Shown here: positions 7,157 through 15,669 of the stretch, in pieces
Numbering within the stretch: position 1 is the stretch's first letter
Layout of the letters: each line of letters starts with the position of its first letter
Assembly (NCBI RefSeq): GCF_011305995.1
Contig: NZ_CP049910.1
Coordinates: forward strand, 930,001 to 994,000
Direction: 5' to 3'
DNA: 64,000 nt
From: Diaphorobacter sp. HDW4A
GTDB lineage: Bacteria; Pseudomonadota; Gammaproteobacteria; Burkholderiales; Burkholderiaceae_C
Notes under the pieces: model-generated
The model's database searches: none
What the model was told of the DNA's origin: nothing
What the model saw: the letters and a program-made list of their open reading frames with translations, nothing else
Translations under genes and position numbers: made by a program

Positions 7157-9420
7157 AGCTGCTGGCAGCGCGCATGTCTCGCGTTGCCCTTGAAGCGCAC
7201 GCACGCGCGATTCTGCGCGTGCTGCTGAGCTACTACATGACCAACGGCTATGCCGTGGCGCTGGGCTATCTGCTGATCTCTGCAGGCGTGGGCCTTGTGC
7301 TCGGCACCGAGGCCGGTGCGGCTGCGGCGCTGGGCGCCGTGGTCGCCATCCCGCCCGACGTGGCCGGGCCGCGCAAGGGCAAGTTCCGCCAGATGATTCC
7401 CACGCCGATTCTCGGCGTGCCGCTGTTCTTTGCCGTGCAGATGCTGCACAGCTCGCCGCTGGAGCTGGGCATTCTCATCGTGGTCTGCACCTTCGTCGTG
7501 TTCTTGGGCATGGCTTGGGGAAAGAGGGGTGCGCCCATCGCTATTGCGCTGATGTTCGCGATGATCTTCTCGCTGGCCGTGCCGCCCAACGAAGAGGTCA
7601 AACGGCTGTCGGCGGCGCTCAGCGTGACCGGCTACTTTGCGCTCGGTGCGTTCCTGTATGTGCTCTATTCGTGCATCGTCCACCGCTGGCTCAATCCGCG
7701 CTACCGGGTGCTGCTGCTGGCGGACACGCTGCTGTCGCTGGCCGATCTGATGCGCCTGCAGGCAAGGCAATTCGGCGAGGACACGCCCGAGACGCGCAGC
7801 GAGGCAGCGGGCGGGCTCATCAGCCGCCTGCTCGCGCGGCAGGCGGCGCTGGCCGACCAGATCCAGTCCACGCGCGACGTGGTGTTCGAGTCGCCCGACA
7901 CGCTGCCGCGCCAGCGCCTTGCGGCCATGCTGCTGCATGTGCTCGACATGCGCGACCACATGATCGCCGGGGCACTCGACCTCGACGCGCTCAAGCAGCA
8001 CGCGGGTCATCACAGTGTGCTCGCGCAGATGCACGACATGCTGTTTCTGCTGGCCAAAGAGACCGACATGCTGGCCGATGCCATGCTGTTCGGCCGCAAG
8101 CCCGAGCGCCCCATGGACCATCGCGCGCAACTCGAGAGCCTGCGCTGGGCCGTGGACGAAGATGCGATGCAGAGCGATCCGAACCGTCTCATCACCTCGC
8201 GCAATCCGAGCCCCGATGCGCTGGTGCATTCATTGGCCGAGCGCATGGCCAATTTGAATGACGAGGTGCAGCGCCTGTTCGCCCTGGCGCGTGGCGAGGG
8301 CAAGCCCAATCTCGCTGCGGTGCGCACCAGTTGGCACTTGTTCGTGAGCCCTGTGGCCTGGTCGATCAAGCCGTTCTACACGCTGTGGAGCTGGGGCGCT
8401 CCGGCGCTCAGGCATGCGGTGCGCGCGGCGCTGGCCATCGCGACGGCTTATGTCATCTCGCTGCTGCTGCCCTGGGGCACGCACGAATACTGGATTTTTC
8501 TCACCATCGTTGTGGTGCTGCGCGGCTCGCTCGCGCAGACCTTGGAGCGGCGCAATCTGCGTGTGGGCGGCACCTTGCTGGGCTGCGTGCTAGCGCTGTC
8601 CATCCTGTCGTTGCATCCCGGCTATCTGGCGATGATTCTGTGCCTCACGGTGGCGCAGTCGGTGGCACACGGTTTGGCGCTGCGCATGTATCTCTACACG
8701 GCGGTGGCGGCCACCGTGCTGGGCCTGATCCAGTCGCACATGATTAGCGCGTCGTCGAGCACGGTGTTCGCGCTGTTCGAGCGCACGGTGGACACGCTGC
8801 TCGGCGCGGGCATCGCCTGGCTGTTCTCATACGTGTTGCCTTCGTGGGAGCGTTCGCAGATTCCCAACCTCGTGCGCCGCGTCGTCAAATCGCAGATCGA
8901 CCATGCACGCACCGCGCTCGATCTGATCCAGCTCGACGCCGTGGACAACACGCCCGAGCTCAAATGGCGCCTCGCCCGCAAGGATGCGTACGACAGCCTC
9001 ACCGCGCTGGTGCTGGCCGCCGAACGCTCGCTCAAAGAGCCGCGCGCCGTGCGTCCGCCGCTGCAGCCGCTCGAGCTGCTGCAGGCCCACGCCTACCAGA
9101 TGCTCGCGCAGCTCACCGCCGTGAAGACCTTGCTGCTCATGCGCCGTGGCAACTTGAATCGTGAGCGTCTGGAGCAACCGCTCACCCGTGCCATGGAGCG
9201 CATCACCAATCTATTGAGCGGCAAGGAAATCATCATCGACACGATAGATGCGGATGAACCCGCAGAGCCGATCCGTGAGCCCACCTTTGCTCCCGGCCCT
9301 GAGCATGTCCCGCAGGGATGGGATGCCGATCTGATGCCGTGGTTCGAGCGGCGCCTGGAGCAGGCGATCCTGCTCGCCGCGCAGATTCGCAAGGATGCGG
9401 ATCAGTTGCTGGCGAAATAG
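7153..9420 (+). CDS. FUSC-family inner-membrane protein (YccS/AaeB-like)
   Basis: This 755-residue protein starts at MKLLAARMSRVAL; the ATG overlaps the gshA stop, which decides the start. It has two hydrophobic blocks: residues about 20-180 with five or six helices, then a long cytoplasmic stretch, then a second block at about 420-560 (HAVRAALAIATAYVISLLLPW, TIVVVLRGSLAQTLERRNLRVGGTLLGC). This duplicated layout and the LRVGGTLLG motif are typical of the fusaric-acid-resistance/aromatic-acid exporter family. Most members are efflux proteins or have unknown function. Coupling to gshA suggests a link to glutathione or conjugate export, but that is only inference. It ends 19 bp from the convergent patatin gene. 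Confidence 0.85.
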   Translation: MKLLAARMSRVALEAHARAILRVLLSYYMTNGYAVALGYLLISAGVGLVLGTEAGAAAALGAVVAIPPDVAGPRKGKFRQMIPTPILGVPLFFAVQMLHSSPLELGILIVVCTFVVFLGMAWGKRGAPIAIALMFAMIFSLAVPPNEEVKRLSAALSVTGYFALGAFLYVLYSCIVHRWLNPRYRVLLLADTLLSLADLMRLQARQFGEDTPETRSEAAGGLISRLLARQAALADQIQSTRDVVFESPDTLPRQRLAAMLLHVLDMRDHMIAGALDLDALKQHAGHHSVLAQMHDMLFLLAKETDMLADAMLFGRKPERPMDHRAQLESLRWAVDEDAMQSDPNRLITSRNPSPDALVHSLAERMANLNDEVQRLFALARGEGKPNLAAVRTSWHLFVSPVAWSIKPFYTLWSWGAPALRHAVRAALAIATAYVISLLLPWGTHEYWIFLTIVVVLRGSLAQTLERRNLRVGGTLLGCVLALSILSLHPGYLAMILCLTVAQSVAHGLALRMYLYTAVAATVLGLIQSHMISASSSTVFALFERTVDTLLGAGIAWLFSYVLPSWERSQIPNLVRRVVKSQIDHARTALDLIQLDAVDNTPELKWRLARKDAYDSLTALVLAAERSLKEPRAVRPPLQPLELLQAHAYQMLAQLTAVKTLLLMRRGNLNRERLEQPLTRAMERITNLLSGKEIIIDTIDADEPAEPIREPTFAPGPEHVPQGWDADLMPWFERRLEQAILLAAQIRKDADQLLAK

Positions 9421-9439
9421 GGCGCAGCAACTGTTCTCG

Positions 9440-10480
9440 TCAGGGCTTCTCGCAAGCCCCGTCAAGCCCCACCATGCCAGAGAGCTTCTGCATGCTCGAA
9501 CGGTCACTCATGCACTTCTGAAATCGAGCCTCGTCGGCCTGCTGCTGCGCCAGCTTCACCGCCTGCGCGCGCTGCGCCTGCAGCTCGGCCACGCGCTTGC
9601 GGATCTCGGGCATGGCGGCCACGGCGGCTTTTTCGCCTTCGACAATCGCGGTGGCGCGCTGGCCGAAATCGGCGGGGCCAATGTCCAGAACCTTGGGGCG
9701 GATCGTCACGTCCGCGCGTTCCAGTTCGGCAGCGCCGAGCTTCTGTCCCATGATTGCAATCGACTGGCCCAGCGCGCCCAGCATGTTGGTGGGCGTCGCG
9801 CCACGCGCCTTGTTCGAGATGTCGACTGCGATCACGATGTCGGCCCCCAACTTGCGCGCGGCATCCACCGGTACTGGGCTGGTGATGCCGCCGTCGACAT
9901 AGTGGTACTTGCCGATGCTGACCGGCTGGAACACGCCCGGCACGCTGCTTGATGCGCGCACCGCCTGACCTGTGTTGCCGATGGCGAACACGGTGCGCTC
10001 ACCATCCTCGAGCCTTGTCGCCACCGCCACAAACGGCTTGCCCAGCTTGTCGAGCGGCTTGTTGCGGACCTGCTCGTTCACATAGTCCTCGAGCTTTTGA
10101 CCCTGCACCAGCCCACCGGAGGATAGCTGCAGATCGCGGATCTTCGCCTCGTCAAGTGCCACGGCTTTTTCCTGAAGCTCGAACGACGACATACCGCTCG
10201 CATACATAGCCCCCACCACGCTCCCCGCACTGGTGCCGGAAATCACGGCAGGCGTGAAGCCATTGGCCTCGAGCATCTTGATCACGCCGATGTGTGCAAA
10301 CCCCTTGGCCGCGCCACCGCCGAGGGCGAGGCCGATCTTGATGGGTGGATGGGCAGCACCCGTCGAGCCCGTCGTCGGAGCAGTCGAGCCGGTTTTCTCG
10401 GGCGGATTGCTGCCGCAGGCGGTCAGGCCCAGAAGGACGAGGAGGGTGGCCGAACGGATGATTTTGTCTTTCAAAAGCAT
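9440..10480 (-). CDS. Patatin-like phospholipase, predicted lipoprotein (RssA-like)
   Basis: This 346-residue protein begins with a lipoprotein signal ending in LTAC (Cys22). It then has the patatin core: oxyanion loop GGGAAKGFAHIG (54-65), nucleophile elbow GTSAGS (Ser84) and DGG (Asp195), forming the Ser-Asp dyad. The family hydrolyses acyl esters of phospholipids or lysophospholipids; anchoring to the envelope suggests a periplasmic or outer-membrane substrate. The C-terminal 60 residues are rich in Gln/Ala with a probable coiled coil. It converges on the FUSC gene with almost no spacer. The actual substrate cannot be read from sequence. Confidence 0.9.
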   Translation of the reverse strand: MLLKDKIIRSATLLVLLGLTACGSNPPEKTGSTAPTTGSTGAAHPPIKIGLALGGGAAKGFAHIGVIKMLEANGFTPAVISGTSAGSVVGAMYASGMSSFELQEKAVALDEAKIRDLQLSSGGLVQGQKLEDYVNEQVRNKPLDKLGKPFVAVATRLEDGERTVFAIGNTGQAVRASSSVPGVFQPVSIGKYHYVDGGITSPVPVDAARKLGADIVIAVDISNKARGATPTNMLGALGQSIAIMGQKLGAAELERADVTIRPKVLDIGPADFGQRATAIVEGEKAAVAAMPEIRKRVAELQAQRAQAVKLAQQQADEARFQKCMSDRSSMQKLSGMVGLDGACEKP

Positions 10481-10604
10481 TTCACAGGTGCTTAAATTTT
10501 GAGCGCGGAGTATACGGCGGCGTCAGTAGCCACTCGGCCGAGATTGCTGCTTTCGAGGGGCGCGGCGATCATCTTCGGATGACATCCAGAGTCAACCCCG
10601 ACCA

Positions 10605-11750
10605 TCAGTGATCGACATGCGTGTCGGCCATGAGAGCGTCTGGTGCTAAGCGGAGGACGCAATTTTTCAGATAGGTTCTCACGTATGGCCAATTCATTTC
10701 GCGATCCTCACGCATCTGAATCAGTTGCTTCGTGATATCGATTACGGGAGCTTCTCCTGCGCTGATCTTGTCGGAGGCTCGTGAAATCTTGTCGCTTTGC
10801 TTGTGCGCCGAGGCGTCTTGCCCCGTATAGGAGTGAAATCGCACGATCTGCGGAATGCCGCAGCTGTCGTCATTCTTTATTCTTCGTTGAACATGACCAC
10901 CTGAAAAGCTATCTTGGATCATGTGCAGCAGGCTGCCGAATGCCATGTCGCCAAGTTGTCTGCGTAACCATGGACGGCCAACCGTGAAAAGTTGCTCAAT
11001 GCTTCGCTCTTCTTGCGTGGGGAAGTGCTCGCTCATCCCTTGTATGGGAATGCGTCCCATGCGCGTGGTGCCCGGAAGATATTCCGTTCTGTCGTGAGTC
11101 TGGACTCGCCACATGAACTCGGCCCACATCAGCAGCTTCTCTTGAGTTTCTTCTGGGGACTCTTGCGATCTTGACGCCATGGCGTGTAGAAATTGAAGAT
11201 CGCCAAAATGCGATCGAGCCAGCAACGTGGCATTTGACGCGTTGAACACGGCCCCTGTCGCCATGGACTCCTTGCTGATCGCATTGAAGTGATTGCGCCA
11301 GCAAATTACCGACAAGGAAAAACTGATGGTCGGAGGGTCCTTGTGTTCCTGTGCACGTTTGTCGATCAGGTCTTTGCAGGCCGCATAGTTGCCTTGTCCC
11401 TTGGCGAACTGAAACGGCGGATCGTCGTTCCAGCGCACCCCTGCGATCACGCCTAGCGGCGCTACGTCGAAAGCTTCATCCTGACAGTCAATCAAGTTGC
11501 CCATAGGGCATTCGTATGCCATTCTGGTAAGTGCCTCATGCGTAGAATCTGCAAAGGCATGAACACCAAATTCGATAGCTGGGTATATCGCACGAAAGGA
11601 AATGCCATTGAGCTTGGCAAGTTTCACTTCCGTACTCAGCGGTTTGGGATGCAGTTCAAATGCATTGGATAACGGTGCCAGCGCGCAGATGGACAGTGCT
11701 GCAATAGTGGTTCGAGGCAATGAAATTCGAGCGCCCATGTACTCCCCCAT
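10605..11750 (-). CDS. Secreted His-rich protein resembling zinc-dependent phospholipase C
   Basis: This protein has up to 381 residues (MGEYMG at 11750, or MGARIS at 11738) with a signal peptide ending around LSNA. I do not recognise it as a named protein. It contains STHEALTR (about 69-76), SHFGDLQFLHAM (180-191) and LLHMIQDSFSGGH (274-286). In the last, His276, Asp280 and His286 follow the HxxxDxxxxxH spacing of zinc-dependent phospholipase C and S1/P1-type enzymes. Further His occur at 306 and 316. A secreted metal-dependent phosphodiesterase is a reasonable guess. GC content is visibly lower than in neighbouring genes and codon choice is less biased, suggesting horizontal acquisition. 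Confidence 0.6.
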   Translation of the reverse strand: MGEYMGARISLPRTTIAALSICALAPLSNAFELHPKPLSTEVKLAKLNGISFRAIYPAIEFGVHAFADSTHEALTRMAYECPMGNLIDCQDEAFDVAPLGVIAGVRWNDDPPFQFAKGQGNYAACKDLIDKRAQEHKDPPTISFSLSVICWRNHFNAISKESMATGAVFNASNATLLARSHFGDLQFLHAMASRSQESPEETQEKLLMWAEFMWRVQTHDRTEYLPGTTRMGRIPIQGMSEHFPTQEERSIEQLFTVGRPWLRRQLGDMAFGSLLHMIQDSFSGGHVQRRIKNDDSCGIPQIVRFHSYTGQDASAHKQSDKISRASDKISAGEAPVIDITKQLIQMREDREMNWPYVRTYLKNCVLRLAPDALMADTHVDH

Positions 11751-11971
11751 ATTTTTGATTTGAGGAGTCGATGATATCGACGAAATTCAAGATGACCGCA
11801 ACTCAATACACGCGGCATTGTCTAGGTAAATGCTGAGAAAGGACTCTGAGTGACAAGAGTTCCAGCTCGCAATTGGATGAGCAACCTGGATGAAGTAAGG
11901 GCTGAACTTGTTTGAAGACAACCATAGGGCAATGCAACGGCCCCATGGAGTGTTTTCTTGCGGTGAACTCG
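11751..11971. other. Intergenic region, no gene seen
   Basis: This is about 220 bp between the low-GC secreted protein and the ThDP enzyme. It is AT-richer than the average of the window and presumably holds the promoter of the secreted protein gene. I see no repeat or strong terminator here. Confidence 0.4.
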
Positions 11972-13684
11972 TTAGGTTTGCAACCTTGCCTCGGCCGCCT
12001 TCCGTATCCCGCTCAACGTCCCCGTTGGGGTAATCGCTTCGGGGTCGATGAAGCAGTGCAGAATGCTTGGCAGTCCGCTGGCGCGTGCGCGGGCCAGGGC
12101 GGGGGCGAAGTCTTCCGTTGTGCGCACGGTTTCGCCGTGGCCGCCGAAGGCCTTGGCGTAGGCGGCGAAGTCTGGGTTTTTCAACTCGGTGCCGCTCACA
12201 CGGCCGGGGTATTCGCGTTCCTGGTGCATGCGGATGGTGCCGTACATGGCATTGTCGAGCAGCACGACGATGATCGGCAACTGGTACTGGATGGCGGTGG
12301 CGAACTCCTGGCCGTGCATGAGGAAGTCGCCGTCGCCCGCGAAGATCACCACTTCACGCTGGGGCCACAGGCGCTTGGCGCCCACGCCTGCCGGTGGGCC
12401 GTAGCCCATCGAGCCGCTGGTGGGCGCGAGTTGGCTGGCAAAGGAGGTGAAGGGCCAGAAGCGGTGCACCCAGGTGGCAAAGTTGCCTGCGCCGTTGCAG
12501 AAGATGGTGTCAGCCGGGAGCACCTCGCGCAGGTGGCCCATCACGGCACCCATCTGCAGGTCGCCGGGGATCTGGATCTTGGCGGGATCACTCCATGCGA
12601 GGTATTCGGCGTGGGCGTCTTGTGTGTGCTGTGCCCATCGCGGCGCGGAGGCGGGTTGGCCCATCGCTGCGAGCGCAGTGGCCGTGGGCTGGGGCGTGGC
12701 GTTGATGGACTGGGCCGCGTGGTAGAGGCGGCCGAGTTCATTGGCGTCGGCATGGATGTGAACCATGGCCTGCTGCGGCTCGGGGATGTTGAAGAGCTCG
12801 AAGCTCTGCGATGCGATTTCCGACAGGCGACCGCCGAGCACGATGACCAGATCGCTGGCGCGGATGCGGGCGAGCAGCTTGGGGTTGACGCCCAAACCCA
12901 GATCGCCGCCGTAGCTTGCGTGGTTCGCGGGGAACAGCATCTGGCGGCGGAACGAGCAGTAGACCGGGATCTGCCAGTGGTTCGCGAAGCTGACGAGATT
13001 TTGCACGGCAGCCTCGTTCCAGCGCGTGCCGCCGACGATGACGACGGGGCGCTCGGCTTTTTCAAGGCGCTGCTTGAGCTCGGCGATGGCGTCCGCGCCG
13101 GGGTGAATTTCGTTGACGGAGTAGGGGCGTGCGTCGGGCGCGGTGACCATGTCGGTCAGCATGTCTTCGGGCAGGGCGATGACGACCGGGCCGGGTCTGC
13201 CGGACGTGGCGACATGGAAGGCGCGTGAGACCAGCTCGGGGATGCGGGCGGCATCGTCGATCTGCACGGTCCATTTGGTCATGGTGCCGAAGACGGCGCT
13301 GTAGTCGAGTTCCTGAAACGCCTCGCGCTCCATCATGCCGCGCGCGACCTGGCCGACGAAGACGATCAGCGGCGTCGAATCCTGATGCGCGATGTGGATG
13401 CCTGCGGAGGCGTTGGTCGCACCCGGTCCGCGCGTGACGAAGCAGATGCCGGGCTCGCCAGTGAGCTTGCCCTGGGCCTCCGCCATCATGGTGGCGCCGC
13501 CTTCCTGGCGGCAGATGGTGACCTCGACCTTGGCGTCATGCAGCGCATCGAGCGCAGCCAGATAGCTTTCGCCGGGTACGCAGAAGAGTTGCTTCACACC
13601 ATGCAGCACAAGCTGATCGACGAGGACCTGGCCGCCGGTGCGTGGGACGTTCGATGTCGTGGGGGCTTTGGGGGTTGTCTCCAT
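11972..13684 (-). CDS. Thiamine-diphosphate enzyme, acetolactate-synthase large-subunit-like
   Basis: This 570-residue protein has the three-domain architecture of the AHAS/benzoylformate decarboxylase family. The N-terminal PYR domain carries CVPGESYLAALDAL with the cofactor-activating Glu at residue 39, and RGPGATNASAGIHIAHQD. A central domain includes PVVIVGGTRW, and the C-terminal PP domain has GDGDFLMHGQE and LDNAMYG for Mg-ThDP. It would decarboxylate a 2-oxoacid and transfer the aldehyde unit. No regulatory small subunit (ilvN/ilvH) follows, unlike biosynthetic operons. It may be catabolic or have another 2-oxoacid substrate, such as an oxalyl-CoA- or glyoxylate-like compound; the sequence does not decide. 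Confidence 0.85.
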   Translation of the reverse strand: METTPKAPTTSNVPRTGGQVLVDQLVLHGVKQLFCVPGESYLAALDALHDAKVEVTICRQEGGATMMAEAQGKLTGEPGICFVTRGPGATNASAGIHIAHQDSTPLIVFVGQVARGMMEREAFQELDYSAVFGTMTKWTVQIDDAARIPELVSRAFHVATSGRPGPVVIALPEDMLTDMVTAPDARPYSVNEIHPGADAIAELKQRLEKAERPVVIVGGTRWNEAAVQNLVSFANHWQIPVYCSFRRQMLFPANHASYGGDLGLGVNPKLLARIRASDLVIVLGGRLSEIASQSFELFNIPEPQQAMVHIHADANELGRLYHAAQSINATPQPTATALAAMGQPASAPRWAQHTQDAHAEYLAWSDPAKIQIPGDLQMGAVMGHLREVLPADTIFCNGAGNFATWVHRFWPFTSFASQLAPTSGSMGYGPPAGVGAKRLWPQREVVIFAGDGDFLMHGQEFATAIQYQLPIIVVLLDNAMYGTIRMHQEREYPGRVSGTELKNPDFAAYAKAFGGHGETVRTTEDFAPALARARASGLPSILHCFIDPEAITPTGTLSGIRKAAEARLQT

Positions 13685-13755
13685 GGCGTGCTTTTCGTGC
13701 TTTCAAAAAGATGGCTTGTTGGCGCTGGCCCCGGTGAACTGCAGGCGCTGTGGGT

Positions 13756-14064
13756 TCAGGGACCGCTGCCGGATTCTGTGCCGATCATGCCCGAGGATGC
13801 AAGCGCGTGCTGGCAGGCCTCGACGGCGTCCTGCCGCCAGAATTCGGTGGCAGCGTAAAAGCCCTCCCAGATGCAGCCATTGCAGCCGCGCCCGCAGCAG
13901 GTGTCGGGCTCGGGCGGGGGGCGGCGCAGTGCGATGCCGAGTGCTTGCGCGTGCTTTTGCAGCGCGGCGAACAGCTGGCGTGCTTGTGCCAGCTCGCCCG
14001 TGATGCGCGCAGTGGCCAGTTGCTGGAGGGGAACGTCGAGCGGCGCGAGGCTCACTTGTCTCAC
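13756..14064 (-). CDS. Small oxidoreductase-like-domain protein (Cys-rich)
   Basis: This 102-residue protein begins with a GTG that overlaps the stop of the upstream small membrane protein (GTGA), indicating translational coupling. The segment PEPDTCCGRGCNGCIWEGFY (about residues 52-71) is the signature of the oxidoreductase-like domain also found in mitochondrial OXLD1. Its four clustered Cys could bind a metal or form redox disulfides. The biochemical role of the family in bacteria is not established. The N-terminal half is amphipathic and Ala/Gln/Leu rich. Confidence 0.7.
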   Translation of the reverse strand: MRQVSLAPLDVPLQQLATARITGELAQARQLFAALQKHAQALGIALRRPPPEPDTCCGRGCNGCIWEGFYAATEFWRQDAVEACQHALASSGMIGTESGSGP

Positions 14065-14357
14065 TTATCGCGACGTTTCGACCTGGATTTGGGCGTGTTC
14101 TGCTCTAGGTAAGAGGCGGTTTCGGCGTCGAGCACGCGGCGCTTTTTGAGGCGCACGGCGTATTGCACGAGAAAGGCAATTCCGAGCGCCAAGGCAAACC
14201 AGCCGACAATATAGGCTTGGCGCATCAAATCCTGCACGTCCGGCGAGCGGGAAAAATACGGCGCCAGAAGAATGATCGCGCCGATAAGGGCGCAGATGAC
14301 GCCTTTGAAAAGCACATCGTTGTCGAGTTTGCGCGACGGTGTAGTGGGGGCAGACAT
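14061..14357 (-). CDS. Small two-TM membrane protein of unknown function
   Basis: This 98-residue protein starts at MSAPTTPSRK; the in-frame ATG 42 nt upstream lies within the divergent promoter zone and is less likely. Two hydrophobic segments (VICALIGAIILLAPYF, about 20-35, and YIVGWFALALGIAFLVQYAV, about 48-67) are followed by a very basic tail ending KSRSKRRDK. It overlaps the Cys-rich gene by 4 nt and diverges from the RbgA-like GTPase 97 bp away. I do not recognise a family. Confidence 0.65.
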   Translation of the reverse strand: MSAPTTPSRKLDNDVLFKGVICALIGAIILLAPYFSRSPDVQDLMRQAYIVGWFALALGIAFLVQYAVRLKKRRVLDAETASYLEQNTPKSRSKRRDK

Positions 14358-14454
14358 GTGAGGGCGGGGCGCGGCACGCGGCCACGCTTGCTGATGCAAA
14401 AGCCTGATTATCCTTGTCTCCCGATTCAGTCTCTATTCGTGAAAGTACAGTTCC

Positions 14455-15420
14455 ATGGCCATTCAATGGTTTCCCGGTCATATGCACCTGACGCGCAAGG
14501 CGATCGAGGAGCGCATCAAGGACATCGATGTGGTCATCGAGATGCTTGACGCGCGCCTGCCGGGCTCCAGCGCCAACCCGCTGCTGGCCGAGCTCACCGG
14601 CCACAAGCCCGCGCTCAAGGTGATCAACAAGCAGGATCTGGCCGATCCGACGCGCACGCCGCTCTGGCTCGATTGGTACAACGCCAAGCTCGAGACGCAT
14701 GCGATTGCGCTGGACGCCTCCGACGCGGCCCCTGCACGCAAACTCATTGAGGGCTGCCGCAAGCTCGCACCCACGCGCGCGGGCCTCGCGAAGCCGATGC
14801 GAGTGCTGATCTGCGGCATTCCCAACGTGGGCAAGTCCACGCTGATCAACACGCTCTCAGACAAGCGTCAGGCCAAGACCGGCGACGAGGCCGGGATCAC
14901 CAAGGTCGAGCAGCGCATCGTGCTGGCCGACGATTTCTATCTGTGGGACACCCCCGGCATGCTGTGGCCGCGCATCATCGTCAGCCAGAGCGGGGATCGC
15001 CTGGCCGCTTCCGGTGCAGTGGGCCGCAATGCCTACGACGAGGAAAGCGTGGTGCTCGATCTGCTCGCCTACCTCAAGCTGCACTATGGCGCGCAGCTGA
15101 ATGAGCGCTACAAGCTCGGGCTAGACGCGGCCGAGATCGGCGCGCTGCACGACGACGAAGTGCTCGAGAAGATCGCCCGCAAGCGCGGCGCGGTGATGCC
15201 GGGCGGCAAGCTCAATATGCAGAAGGCCTCTGAGATTGTGCTGACGGATTTTCGTGGCGGCGTGCTGGGGCGTGTTTCGCTCGAAACCCCGGCCGAGTAC
15301 GAGGGCTGGCTGGCCGAAGCGGCAGTCAAGGAAGAGGCGCGCGCACTCAAGAAGGCCGAACTGGACAAGCGCAAGAAGCGCAAGGCCCCGAGCCGCGAGC
15401 GCCCTCGCACGCCGGAGTGA
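14455..15420 (+). CDS. Circularly permuted ribosome-biogenesis GTPase (YlqF/RbgA family)
   Basis: This 321-residue GTPase has its motifs in permuted order: G4 NKQD (about residues 59-62) comes before G1 GIPNVGKST (about 121-129) and G3 DTPG (about 164-167). This order and the opening MAIQWFPGHMHLTRKAIEE define the RbgA/YlqF family, which assists late assembly of the large ribosomal subunit in Gram-positives. The gamma-/betaproteobacterial homologues are less studied. The C-terminal tail is strongly basic (KAELDKRKKRKAPSRERPR), suitable for rRNA binding. It diverges from the small membrane protein and is followed by a dispersed repeat. Confidence 0.92.
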   Translation: MAIQWFPGHMHLTRKAIEERIKDIDVVIEMLDARLPGSSANPLLAELTGHKPALKVINKQDLADPTRTPLWLDWYNAKLETHAIALDASDAAPARKLIEGCRKLAPTRAGLAKPMRVLICGIPNVGKSTLINTLSDKRQAKTGDEAGITKVEQRIVLADDFYLWDTPGMLWPRIIVSQSGDRLAASGAVGRNAYDEESVVLDLLAYLKLHYGAQLNERYKLGLDAAEIGALHDDEVLEKIARKRGAVMPGGKLNMQKASEIVLTDFRGGVLGRVSLETPAEYEGWLAEAAVKEEARALKKAELDKRKKRKAPSRERPRTPE

Positions 15421-15424
15421 ACGG

Positions 15425-15600
15425 AGAGGAAACACCCCCTGAGTCGCTTCGCGCCTTCCCCTCTCTCGCTTCCGGGAGTGGGACGCAGCCAGTGCGGCGG
15501 GGCGGCCCTTGCGCGGCGGCCCTCGCTTCGGCCGCGCCAGTTTTATGCGCTGAGAGGTGCGAAGCGCCATGAGTAACTGAAGTGAAGCGGCGTGCTCGCG
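15425..15600 (+). repeat. GC-rich intergenic repeat-like element (family C)
   Basis: This non-coding region is between rbgA-like and ltrA-like genes. It begins CCCCCTGAGTCGCTTCGCG and includes GGACGCAGCCAGTGCGGCGG and a run of GCGGCGGCCC segments that can fold on themselves. I recall similar elements scattered between genes in Comamonadaceae chromosomes, but only one copy lies in this window, so repeat status rests on recollection and not on an internal duplicate. It may act as a transcription boundary. Confidence 0.35.
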
Positions 15601-15669
15601 CTGATGGGAGTTTGCCGCTGAAATAGTCGGTTTATGATGGTGTGCATCGCTTGATTGAGTTGTTCCATC

